Part shown: positions 8,901 to 16,283 of the stretch, piece after piece
How the letters are laid out: the number at the start of each line of letters is the position of its first letter
Position numbering within the stretch: the first letter of the stretch is position 1
Assembly: GCF_014280965.1 (NCBI RefSeq)
Contig: NZ_JACODZ010000001.1
Coordinates: forward strand, 620,001 to 684,000
Length of the DNA: 64,000 bases
DNA from: Echinicola salinicaeni
GTDB taxonomy: Bacteria; Bacteroidota; Bacteroidia; Cytophagales; Cyclobacteriaceae
Direction of reading: 5' to 3'
The notes under the pieces: generated by a model
The model's input: the letters and a program-made list of their open reading frames with translations, nothing else
The model's database searches: none
Told to the model about the DNA's origin: nothing
Made by a program: the position numbers and the translations under genes

Positions 8901-9256
8901 TTGCGTCCTTTTGTACCAGAAGGGTTGGTGATGTCCTCAAATACCATTTCACCTCTGTTAAGATAAAGCTTGTTTTCTGACATATTAGCGGTGAAATAAA
9001 TGTCATCAAGTCCGTCATTATTGATATCACCTATGGCTACTCCTCCTCCATTATAAAAATATTCGTACATCAGTACGTTGGTATTAAGTCCTTCAGTGAG
9101 TTTGTTCTGGAAGGAGATATTGGATTTTTTTGAATCTACTAATTCAAATAGTGGTTTTACGTTTGACTTAGGTTCATCCTGCTGCTTTGGTGGCTCGCAA
9201 GAAACAATCAAGCTAATGATGAGTGATAAGGTTATTCCTGAGTAGAGTTTGAGCAT
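5924..9256 (-). CDS. FG-GAP/VCBS repeat lipoprotein with central ASPIC/UnbV domain
   Basis: 1110 residues from the ATG read at 9256. A start 17 codons further upstream would place extra residues before the signal. A lipoprotein signal ends at SLIVSC (C20). I count about 14 calcium-loop motifs of the form D-x-[DN]-x-D/N-G-xx-D/E (for example DINNDGLDD, DVNGDGLLD, DLDNDGDLD), typical of FG-GAP/VCBS beta-propeller blades. They fall in two groups, residues about 40-530 and 660-1110, separated by an ASPIC/UnbV domain at about 535-605 (GLGTKIW, RGYQSS, MHFGIG, VEWQSG). This suggests two propellers with a UnbV module between them. Such proteins are commonly encoded beside SusCD pairs in Bacteroidota, but their role is not established. 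Here the gene is separated from susD by a terminator-like hairpin and followed closely by the haloperoxidase-like gene. Confidence 0.9.
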   Translation of the reverse strand: MLKLYSGITLSLIISLIVSCEPPKQQDEPKSNVKPLFELVDSKKSNISFQNKLTEGLNTNVLMYEYFYNGGGVAIGDINNDGLDDIYFTANMSENKLYLNRGEMVFEDITNPSGTKGRKGPWKTGVTMADVNGDGLLDIYVCYSGNLRPEKRKNELYINQGSDKNGIPKFSEEAEKYGIASSATSTQGTFFDYDKDGDLDLYLLNHNHKSLPVLDESSTAEILKSKSPAGSQLFRNDNGKFIEVTEKAGIRNSALSYGLGLGVADINGDGWPDIYESNDYTAPDYLYINNGDGTFTDVIGSEMGHTSHFSMGSDVADINNDGLPDIFTLDMLPEDNNRQKLLMAPDNYEKFDFKVKVGFHHQYMRNMLQVNNGNQSFSEIGQMAGISNTDWSWAALFADFDNDGWKDLYITNGYLRDYTNMDFLKFMGDYVQNNDGNIRRQNVLDLVKQIPSSNLHNYMFKNNGDLTFDKVSKKWGLDFSSNSNGAAYADLDNDGDLDLVVNNINLEAFVFENLSDTQSENAYLKIQLKGKDKNTFGLGTKIWIYSDQEVYYQEQMPTRGYQSSVSPMMHFGIGKANTIDSIRVEWQSGKIQQLENVKPNQTLAISEADALDKKRTEEKNSPLFTTSQSPITPNLSRNNINDFKRQPLLVNPLSFNSPTMAKADVNSDGLEDIFVGGGLGDAASLFLQNQNGSFTKSKGQAFLADKDSEDTDAIFLDINGDDHLDLYVASGGYSNFMPEDKNLQDRIYINDGNGNFKKSNSALPSMLVSSGTVSSSDINADGAPDLFVGGRVIPGMYPAAPRSYILINDGKGKFTDQTKAVSSELETPGLVTDAQWADLNADGKDELIIIGEWMPISIYEQEDGKLSKVTDKYIEGNYSGWWNTLEIEDLNGDGQMDLIIGNQGTNTQIHANQKEPTEMLYKDFDENGSIDPILTCYIQGEKFPYLTRDELLDQMASMRTRFPSYKSYAQAKIADIFTQEELKGAKELSANYLKTAVFLSNSSGKYTPATLPQEAQASPIMAIACDDFDRDGNMDLLLCGNIENARLRFGKYDANYGTLLKGDGQGGFKYIPQHQSGFKLKGDVRSIIKLKDQWLFGINQTGIVAYTPAQ

Positions 9257-9291
9257 ATTGGGTGTTTGTTGTGGATAATTAAATATAAAAA

Positions 9292-9325
9292 AATCTATAC
9301 CAAACACTTAGGTTCGGTATAGATT
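9292..9325 (-). terminator. Rho-independent terminator or attenuator between susD-like and FG-GAP genes
   Basis: Read on the minus strand, a 14-bp stem with one G-U pair (9325-9312 with 9305-9292) and a 6-base loop is followed directly by a run of seven Ts. On the plus strand the same position would be an A-C mismatch and no T-run follows, so the element points along the operon. It lies within the 99 bp between the susD-like stop (9356) and the FG-GAP start (9256). Confidence 0.8.
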
Positions 9326-9355
9326 CTTTATTAAAAATTAACAATAGGTCGTGGC

Positions 9356-11233
9356 TTAATCTGTATAGCCTGGATTTTGTACCAAGGCTCCATTTCTATT
9401 CATTTCATCCCTATGGATAGGTAGGAAATACATTTTGTCCAACCAAGTCCTGTTTTCCTTACCTGGATCTATGTTAACAGGTTGGTAAGAATAATTATAG
9501 ATATCTGGATCATATCTATACAGGCTGAGTGACTCTCCTGGTTTTAATTCTCCAACGATATTGATGCCATTGGCTTTTCTTCCTAATGTTTCTTCAGGAA
9601 TCATCCACCTTCTACAATCGTGATAACGTTGCTCCTCATAGGCCATTTCTATTCTTCTCTCATTACGGTATCTTTCCATTAAGGCGTCACCGGAATCGTT
9701 AATGGCTGGCATACCCACTCTATAGCGGATTTTGTTCAACCAATTTCTGGCTTCTTCTTCTTGACCCAATTCGATACAGGTCTCCACGTAGTTCAATACT
9801 GCTTCGGTGTATCTTAATACAGGCCAAGGAATCTCTTGCCAAGTGTTTTGATCAACAATGGCAGGGTCTGGATCAATGAACTTTCTCATATAATATCCAG
9901 TATAACTACCGTTCCAGTCTTCTATAGGGCCATTTCTTGTATCCAAGCCAAAGTGGATGACCGTTTCACCTCCAGAAATGATTTCGTACTGTCCAGTTTG
10001 GATTTGACCAAGAGGATCCCTTGGTTGGTTAGCTGAAGATCTTGGCTTCCACTGCGAACCATCATAAAGGATAGATGCATAGAACCTAGCATCCCTGTTG
10101 TCATAAGGTGCAGAGGCATGCTCAGGATTATCCCAATCGAATTCAGTACCATCCATCATTTCATAATCATCCACAAAATGTTGGATTGGCGTATTACCTG
10201 CCCAGTTATTATAACCGTTTGGCCCATTGAACAAGCCTTGGCGGCCACCGTTTTCCTGTTTGGCATTAATAAAATACCTGGCAAATATCAGCTCGTTTTC
10301 ACCGCCATTTCTTGAAAGTGAATTATTGATATAGTTTTGGATGCCTTCTTCATGAGAAACAGGCCCATCTAAGTTCAATAAATTGCCATCTGCATTGTCC
10401 AAAACCGCTTTGGCAGCTGTTTGTGCCCTTTGCCATCTCTGGGTTCTGTCACCAGATGTGTATCCAAGGAATTCAGGATTAGAGTAACCGGATATCACAG
10501 AGGAATTTGCTGATGCAGTAGGGACATCATGAAGGTCACTGGCAGCATATAGTAGTACCCTAGACTTAAGTGCTAAGGCAGCAATTCTACTGGTGCGGCC
10601 AGAAGCCATGGATTTGCCATCCAATAAAGTTGCCGCATCGTCCAGATCAGTAACGATGAAATCCACACATTCTTCCCAAGTGTTACGGGCTGCATCATAG
10701 GATTCTTCACCTAATTCGTAGGGCCTGTCTACAATAGGGAATGCACCATAATATCTCAATAACTGATGACTATAATAGGCTCGCATGAATTTGGCTTCGC
10801 CCATCAGTCGGTCCACAATCCCATTATCATTCGGGAATTCTGGTTCGGTCAGGTTTTGGATAGCCACATTAGTAGCACGGATATAGCTGTACATATTTCC
10901 CCAAGAAAGGGTATTGTTCACCCAACCAATATCAGCAGGGTTTGATCTTGCTTCTGTGATCGTGGTGATTCCACGTCCAGGGTGCGTAAATATGGCTTCG
11001 TCAGTTAGAGAAGCTAGCATTTGCTCATCAAAACCACCATTTCCTAATCCCCGATAAATATCGGTAACTGCTGCTTCTGCTAAGGCTGCATCAGACCAAA
11101 CATCGGATTCAGATACTTCTCCCAATGGGTCGGTATTTACAAAATCTGCACTACAGCTGCCCATCATCCAGGAAGACAGCGTAACTAAGACTATGTAGCT
11201 TATATTTTTAAGTTTATTCATCTTCGTGTCCAT
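9356..11233 (-). CDS. SusD/RagB-family nutrient-binding outer-membrane lipoprotein
   Basis: 625 residues. SusD proteins sit as lids on SusC porins and bind the transported ligand at the cell surface. A lipoprotein signal ends at MMGSC (C27). TPR-like helical repeats are suggested by the N-terminal half, with LMGEAKFMRAYYSHQLLRYYGAFPIV typical of the family, and the C-terminus has ERRIEMAYEEQRYHDCRRW and LPIHRDEMNRNGALVQNPGY, a hallmark SusD ending. The start is read from the ATG at 11233, 6 bp from the susC stop. An ATG four codons in (11221) is equally possible. The substrate cannot be inferred because no glycoside hydrolase or peptidase is encoded in the locus. Confidence 0.93.
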   Translation of the reverse strand: MDTKMNKLKNISYIVLVTLSSWMMGSCSADFVNTDPLGEVSESDVWSDAALAEAAVTDIYRGLGNGGFDEQMLASLTDEAIFTHPGRGITTITEARSNPADIGWVNNTLSWGNMYSYIRATNVAIQNLTEPEFPNDNGIVDRLMGEAKFMRAYYSHQLLRYYGAFPIVDRPYELGEESYDAARNTWEECVDFIVTDLDDAATLLDGKSMASGRTSRIAALALKSRVLLYAASDLHDVPTASANSSVISGYSNPEFLGYTSGDRTQRWQRAQTAAKAVLDNADGNLLNLDGPVSHEEGIQNYINNSLSRNGGENELIFARYFINAKQENGGRQGLFNGPNGYNNWAGNTPIQHFVDDYEMMDGTEFDWDNPEHASAPYDNRDARFYASILYDGSQWKPRSSANQPRDPLGQIQTGQYEIISGGETVIHFGLDTRNGPIEDWNGSYTGYYMRKFIDPDPAIVDQNTWQEIPWPVLRYTEAVLNYVETCIELGQEEEARNWLNKIRYRVGMPAINDSGDALMERYRNERRIEMAYEEQRYHDCRRWMIPEETLGRKANGINIVGELKPGESLSLYRYDPDIYNYSYQPVNIDPGKENRTWLDKMYFLPIHRDEMNRNGALVQNPGYTD

Positions 11234-11239
11234 TAATTA

Positions 11240-14200
11240 TTAGAAGGTGAGAGATAGGCCAGTATTAATAACTCTAGCTTGTGGGTAGTATTGACCAGTA
11301 GAAGCATCGGTTTCTGGGTCAAGAATTCCAAGCTTATTCATGAAGTTGGCCAAGTTCAATCCATTAGCAAATATTCTTAGGTTACTGATGCCTACTTTTT
11401 GACCTATTTCTACAGGTAGGTTATAGCCGATTTCAACATTTTTCAAACGGATATAATCAGCTTTTCTGAACCAGTAAGTGTTTCCATTTGAATAGTATTG
11501 GTCACTTCTGTTGGCAATTCTTGGGTGTTCAGTACTTGGGTTGTCCACAGTCCATCTGTTCTGATAGATATCCAAGAAGTAATTACCAATATTACCGGAC
11601 TCACCTGCACTGATGTACTGGCGTGCACCAAAAGCTCCTTGGATCAAAACAGAAAGATCGAAGTTCTTATAGGAAGCCGTTAGGTTAATACCACCTTGGA
11701 ACATTGGAATATTGTTTTGGTCCATTCTAACACGGTCATCTGGAGTGATGGCACCGTCACCATCATAATCCACATATTTCATGTCCCCAGGTCTCAATTC
11801 ATTTGTGATAGCGCTGTAGTCCAATGTTTCTGAATCTATTGACGCCTGGTCAGGGAAAACACCATCATATTGGTATACCAAGAAAGTGTTCATTGGTTTA
11901 CCCGTGGAGCGTTGCCATTCCGGAGCTCCTGGAGCTTCATCCCAGAAAAGGATTTTGTTTTTGGCATAACCACCATTCACACTTGCGCTATAATTGAAGT
12001 CACCTGAGCGGCCTCTGTAGCCCATTAGGAAATCAAAACCAGAGTTGGCTACCTCACCAATATTCTCGGCAGGAAGGGAAAGTCCTGTACTTTGAGGTAC
12101 TGATGCATTTTTTCTCCATAAAATATTGGTACGCTTATTATAGAAATAATCCATTTCGAAGAAGATTTTTCCATCTAATAATTGACCTTCTATACCAATA
12201 TTGGAATTATTGGCGACCTCCCAAGTAATGGCTGTATTGGGAACCCTAGTTTCAAACAAAGTTTTGGTCTCTGTTCCGTCAATGATATAACTATTAAATC
12301 CATAAGTGGAAAGGAACTGGTATTCCTGAAGGGTGTTTTCAAAATAAATTTGGTCATTACCCATCTGTCCCCAGCTACCACGGATCTTGAAGAACTCAAG
12401 TGCTGGAATCGCATTTTTAAAGAAATCTTCTTCAGAGGCTACCCAACCCAGCATGATGCCTGGGAAGAAACCAAATCGAGTGTCTTCAGGGAAGATATAA
12501 GAAGCATCATATCTCCAAAGGAACTCCGCAAGGTACTTTTCTTTATAGTTATAGGAAGCACGACCGAAATAGTTCAGTCTGGCCCTTTCGTAAGCACCAC
12601 CACCATTATCTTTTTCCAAGTCACCACCGGCAAACATTTGGTCAATGGCAGGAGAGATAAAGTACCTTCTGAATGCAAAGAAATTATCGCCTTCTTCAGT
12701 TTCTCTATTTGTACCAGCCAAAATATTAATGGTATGGTCCTCATTGAATGTTTTGTCATAAGAGAAAACACCTCCCAAAAGGATATTCAGCTGATTATAG
12801 TGTTGCTGACGAAGTCTTGGTTCAGCAGGTCCTCTTTTACTAGGAACCAATACTGGAGTTACACCATCATCTTCAAAACCGCTGCCTCTTTCATAAAGTG
12901 TCCAGGGCGTTTCCCATCTTTTAAGGTCTCTGGATAGTTTATCTACGGCTGCCGTTCCGACAAATTTAAGACCTTCTACACCTGGGATCTTGATAGTCAA
13001 TTCACCATTGGACTGGAAATAATCCCTTTTGTCTCTGTCGTAACCAGTAGCATTGGTGGTGATCACCACAGGGTTTTCTCCGTTTTCGATATCAGGTCCC
13101 GGAAGCCCGTTTGGCCAGTAGGCTGGTTGGTGAGGTTTACCTCTAACCTGCATACGGAAGATAGCTCCTGCACTCCTTGTTGGGAAGAACCTGAATTCTT
13201 CACGACCTAGTACACCCAGTTTGACACTGATATAATCGTTGATTTTTGCATCAAGATTAATTCTCATGTCATATTGTTTATAGCCAGTTGCCGCATTTTT
13301 ATAATAAGCATCTTGGTTTTGATAGCCTAGGGAAGCCAAATATTTTACGTTTTCACTACCACCATTAAGTTGTAGGTTATGTCTTACCTGGGGAGACCAT
13401 GTTTTAAGGGTTTCATCATACCAGTCTGTGTTGGGATAGTTCCATGGATCACCGCCGGCGCGATAGGCTGCAATATCTTCTGGAGTAAATGGAGCAGCTC
13501 TTTCTTGACCGTTCGGGCGGGTGTAGACACCTGTTGTTTTATAGGCGTCATTAGCTGCTTGCCATTCCTCTGCCGGTAATTCATAAACACTTAGGTCATT
13601 AAGCATTTCAGTGTACTGGGCGGCATCCGCCATATCAGGCAATACAGTTGGTTGACCCCATCCTTGGTTGAACTGATAGGATAGTTCTGGCTTGCCGCTT
13701 TTACCTCTTTTGGTAGTTACCAAGATAACACCATTTGCTGCTCTGGAACCATAAATGGCCGCAGAAGCATCTTTCAATACAGAGATGCTTTCAATATCAT
13801 TTGGGTTAAGTCTTTCGAAACCACCTGCTCTGGCAGGTATTCCATCAATCACGATTAGGGCATTATTATTACCTAAAGTGTTTGAGCCACGGATACGAAT
13901 ACCTGATCCATCATAACCAGGCTCTCCGCTACGGTTTACAGCGACTACACCTGGCATTCTACCGGCGATGGAATTGGAAATGTTTGTAGCAGGGGATTTA
14001 GCTAATTCAGTACCTTTTACTGATGCTACGGAACCTGTGACGGTTTCCTTTTTTTGCTCACCGTAACCAACAACGACCACTTCTCCCAGAGATTTTAGGT
14101 CTTCGTTCATGGTGATAGATAGGTTGGTTTGATTGCCAACGGTTACATCTTGACTTTCAAATCCGATGAATGAAAAAGTTAAAACATTTTCACCCGGGTT

Positions 14201-14413
14201 TAAGGTGATTTTGAAATTACCATCCAAATCTGTGATGGTCCCTTTCGTGGTGCCCTGTACTAAAACAGAAACACCCGGTAAAGGTTGATTGTCTTCAGAA
14301 GAAATAACCGAACCGGTTACCTCTCTACTTTGTCCGTATGTTATCGATTGCACTGCTGTTAGAAACACCGTGCATAACAGGAGGACCCTCAACTTTTGTA
14401 GAGTTTTTCTCAT
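11240..14413 (-). CDS. SusC/RagA-family TonB-linked outer-membrane transporter
   Basis: 1057 residues, the normal size for SusC porins, which import ligands using TonB energy. Residues 1-28 are a signal peptide ending in ITYGQ. A carboxypeptidase-regulatory-like domain follows (about 29-112, VTGSVISSEDNQPLPGVSV). Next comes the VVVVGYGEQKKETVTGSV segment at the start of the plug, then the plug itself (GRMPGVV, IRIRGSNTLG, ALIVIDGIP, VLKDASAAIYGSRAANGVILVTTK) and the 22-strand barrel, ending in LSLTF with a terminal aromatic residue. There is no extra N-terminal STN domain, so signalling to a FecI/FecR system is not expected. It is the first gene of the four-gene locus and is preceded by a 1.87 kb gap. 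Confidence 0.95.
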   Translation of the reverse strand: MRKTLQKLRVLLLCTVFLTAVQSITYGQSREVTGSVISSEDNQPLPGVSVLVQGTTKGTITDLDGNFKITLNPGENVLTFSFIGFESQDVTVGNQTNLSITMNEDLKSLGEVVVVGYGEQKKETVTGSVASVKGTELAKSPATNISNSIAGRMPGVVAVNRSGEPGYDGSGIRIRGSNTLGNNNALIVIDGIPARAGGFERLNPNDIESISVLKDASAAIYGSRAANGVILVTTKRGKSGKPELSYQFNQGWGQPTVLPDMADAAQYTEMLNDLSVYELPAEEWQAANDAYKTTGVYTRPNGQERAAPFTPEDIAAYRAGGDPWNYPNTDWYDETLKTWSPQVRHNLQLNGGSENVKYLASLGYQNQDAYYKNAATGYKQYDMRINLDAKINDYISVKLGVLGREEFRFFPTRSAGAIFRMQVRGKPHQPAYWPNGLPGPDIENGENPVVITTNATGYDRDKRDYFQSNGELTIKIPGVEGLKFVGTAAVDKLSRDLKRWETPWTLYERGSGFEDDGVTPVLVPSKRGPAEPRLRQQHYNQLNILLGGVFSYDKTFNEDHTINILAGTNRETEEGDNFFAFRRYFISPAIDQMFAGGDLEKDNGGGAYERARLNYFGRASYNYKEKYLAEFLWRYDASYIFPEDTRFGFFPGIMLGWVASEEDFFKNAIPALEFFKIRGSWGQMGNDQIYFENTLQEYQFLSTYGFNSYIIDGTETKTLFETRVPNTAITWEVANNSNIGIEGQLLDGKIFFEMDYFYNKRTNILWRKNASVPQSTGLSLPAENIGEVANSGFDFLMGYRGRSGDFNYSASVNGGYAKNKILFWDEAPGAPEWQRSTGKPMNTFLVYQYDGVFPDQASIDSETLDYSAITNELRPGDMKYVDYDGDGAITPDDRVRMDQNNIPMFQGGINLTASYKNFDLSVLIQGAFGARQYISAGESGNIGNYFLDIYQNRWTVDNPSTEHPRIANRSDQYYSNGNTYWFRKADYIRLKNVEIGYNLPVEIGQKVGISNLRIFANGLNLANFMNKLGILDPETDASTGQYYPQARVINTGLSLTF

Positions 14414-14999
14414 GTGGGTTATTGTTAAAATTTGTTAAAAGGTTATAATAATATATTACATAAAAATGACTGTTTAATGGGACAATTGCAATACGTGATT
14501 TTTACATATAGATATTTTACCTTATAAATTTTTCAATATTATCAGTAATTGATAATGATTGTTTTAATATTAGAGGGTTATGACTGCTGATTTATTATCC
14601 GAAATCGGTTGTTGAGTTAAAATCATTAAAATCTACTAATAATATAATATTTCAATCGTTTGTTGAAATATATAATTTGGATTTTTTGCTAAAAAATGGT
14701 TATTATTTGGTTTTTATAATTGTTTTTTTGACATTTAAGATATGGATAAATGGTTTTAGTGAATCAATCCAAATAAAATTTTTTTGTGTGTAATTTACAC
14801 TTAAATAATTCTCAGGTATTTTTTGTGGTAAAAAGGGAATTCTGACTAAGGGCACTTTCGTTTGCTTATTTAGTCATTTTTTTAAAGTGACGGGAATTGC
14901 AATAAATCATAATATATTGGCTCTATATGGTTTGCTGTGGGTAACTTTTACTTTTGTTTACCATATTCTAGCGCAATATTAACCTGATCGCCACTGCTA

Positions 15000-15023
15000 C
15001 TTTTTTCCTACAGGTGAAAAAAG
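15000..15023. other. Hairpin with an 8-bp stem in the intergenic region
   Basis: CTTTTTTC at 15000-15007 pairs perfectly with GAAAAAAG at 15016-15023 around an 8-base loop. A GC-rich stretch follows (15030-15080) that could fold further. No T-run on either side supports termination, and no riboswitch family could be recognised. Confidence 0.4.
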
Positions 15024-15049
15024 AAACCAGCCCAAAGGCCGGGAGGTAG

Positions 15050-15244
15050 GGAAATCTGTCGCTACGCCAGGGTGAACAGGTGGACATTTATCAATACATT
15101 TGGGGGCTTGAGGACCAGATAAGATATTATTTGTCATTAATGTTTAGCCACATTATTTCATATAAGGACTTATTTATATGTATGGCTACTATTGCACAGA
15201 TACCAAATAATTTAGTATTGTCAATTGTTCCAGTTAAGTTTTGA
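15050..15244 (+). pseudogene. Possible coding remnant (64-codon open frame without a proper start)
   Basis: The frame is open from just after an in-frame TAG at 15047 to a TGA at 15242. It reads like soluble protein at first (LRQGEQVDIYQYIWGLEDQIRYY). It has no ATG near its beginning and no family match that I can name. It may be a decayed gene or chance. Codon-based gene tests and homology search would be decisive. Confidence 0.2.
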
Positions 15245-15435
15245 CTCTGTATAAATAGGGTTAAAACAAACGGTTTTGGCCAGTAATATCCTCAACTTTA
15301 GCAACCTGTTTCCTGACGGATCTTCTTGTGTCTCGTCATCAAGTAGAAAGGGAGTAAGCTATCCTCATCTGTTGGATTAATTCAAGCATTTACAATCTAT
15401 CTGTTCCTTTTTAATGCATTTATTGGAGCCCAATG

Positions 15436-15561
15436 CTACAATTTGACATAATCAGGATTGAGATCTATGCGTTGATCAAAATCTGGTAAAAGAAAGAAAA
15501 TCTTATCTGAGCCATCAGCTGCCCCAACCATTCTAAAAATCAAATCAGGTATTGGGCTCCT
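15436..15561 (-). pseudogene. Possible C-terminal gene fragment (41 codons)
   Basis: Read on the minus strand from after a TAA at 15564 to a TAG at 15436, the frame gives a protein-like ending with the segments FRMVGAADGSDKIFFLLPD and LNPDYVKL. It is too short to be a complete gene and has no recognised family. It may be the tail of a disrupted gene. Confidence 0.2.
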
Positions 15562-15591
15562 TTAGGGTTGAGGGAATGTTGGCTTATCACG

Positions 15592-15723
15592 ATGACAAAA
15601 AAAGGCTTAGGCTTCTTTTTGCTAAAATATTTAAGGATATGTACCCATGCTCTTCTAGGACTTAAGGTGAGGGTAAGTTCAAGACGACCCGAAGATAACC
15701 CTAGGACTAGTCTCTGTTTCTGA
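15592..15723 (+). CDS. Small open frame of 43 residues, unknown
   Basis: ATG at 15592 to TGA at 15721. The product begins MTKKGLGFFLLKYLRIC and ends RPEDNPRTSLCF. It has a short hydrophobic segment and a basic C-terminus. There is no known family and no clear promoter. It ends exactly where the 11-bp repeat tract begins. It could be part of a dispersed repeat rather than a gene. Confidence 0.2.
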   Translation: MTKKGLGFFLLKYLRICTHALLGLKVRVSSRRPEDNPRTSLCF

Positions 15724-15729
15724 TAAGAG

Positions 15730-15784
15730 AAACACGGCTAAAACACGGGATAAACACGGCTTAACTAGGGGGTAAACACGGGTT
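15730..15784. repeat. Tandem 11-bp repeat, five units
   Basis: AAACACGG begins at 15730, 15741, 15752 and 15774, so the spacing is 11, 11 and 22. The units read AAACACGGCTA, AAACACGGGAT, AAACACGGCTT, a diverged AACTAGGGGGT, and AAACACGGGTT. The period is close to one turn of DNA and is not a multiple of three, which argues against a coding repeat. It is not CRISPR-like because there are no spacers. Confidence 0.75.
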
Positions 15785-15814
15785 AATGCATGAACGTTAA
15801 AAATGTTAAATTCA

Positions 15815-15993
15815 TTAATATTGGACAGTTTTCACACCAGTCATCTGATTTCCCACAGCCAGTTCAGCCCATGTCGGGGATTCTTGGGATTTAGCTATCG
15901 GTAGAAAGGAAGAATCGATCATTTCTGTGAGATCTGTGCTGTCTTGGAGAGCATGTTTTGATTTGAATAGTAAAATGTACTGGTGCATAGCAG
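15815..15993 (-). pseudogene. Possible coding remnant, 58-codon open frame
   Basis: Read on the minus strand from an ATG at about 15993 to a TAA at 15815. The frame stays open about 15 codons further upstream of the ATG. The product is soluble in character (SKHALQDSTDLTEMIDSSF, then PTWAELAVGNQ). It matches no family I recognise and no promoter is seen. Confidence 0.2.
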
Positions 15994-16141
15994 ATATAAT
16001 GCAAAGGGAATATGAGTAAACAGGAAAGAATTACTTGTTCTAAAATTTTGATTTTGTAATAAGCCAAGGTATATTTAAATCGTAAGGTTTAAATAAATGG
16101 AAAAGAATTGGCAGCTCATGGCTGTCCCTTCTTTAATTAAC

Positions 16142-16164
16142 AGCTTCTTAAGGAAGCTTTTTTT
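16142..16164 (+). terminator. Terminator-like hairpin inside the intergenic region
   Basis: AGCTTC at 16142-16147 pairs with GAAGCT at 16153-16158 and a T-run extends to 16164. No gene on the plus strand ends just upstream, so it would mark the end of an unannotated small transcript, or be the relic of a lost gene. Confidence 0.5.
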
Positions 16165-16283
16165 GTGCCCTTTATTATGGGGAGAACAATTTTTAGAATT
16201 GGCCTAGCTAAATTTATTTACATGCATGCTTTTTATATCTTAGGATATGATTAATTTATTCCACTGAAACATGTACATTTTGT

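Larger units (their letters stand above)
14414..16283. other. Long intergenic region without an intact recognisable gene
   Basis: 1870 bp between the susC-like start (minus strand) and the DUF5686 gene (plus strand). The first 450 bp are very AT-rich and should hold the susC-like promoter, though I find no clean TAnnTTTG element. From about 15000 the composition becomes more gene-like and short open frames appear on both strands: plus 15050-15244, plus 15592-15723, minus 15436-15561 and minus 15815-15993. None is recognisable as a known family. An 11-bp periodic repeat lies at 15730-15784 and a terminator-like hairpin at 16142-16164. The picture fits decayed coding or mobile DNA, but no transposase, inverted terminal repeat or target duplication could be identified. 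Confidence 0.6.

Noticed and set aside
12182-12937. 251-codon open frame antisense to the susC-like gene
   Set aside because: The opposite strand encodes a well-conserved SusC barrel over the whole length. The antisense product has no family features.
14985-15090. CCACTG segment and following hairpins resembling parts of a cobalamin riboswitch
   Set aside because: The B12 box and the GGGAA/GGTG core are not in the right order or spacing on either strand, and no B12-related gene adjoins.
15730-15784. CRISPR array
   Set aside because: Units are only 11 bp, contiguous and without spacers, and there are no cas genes.
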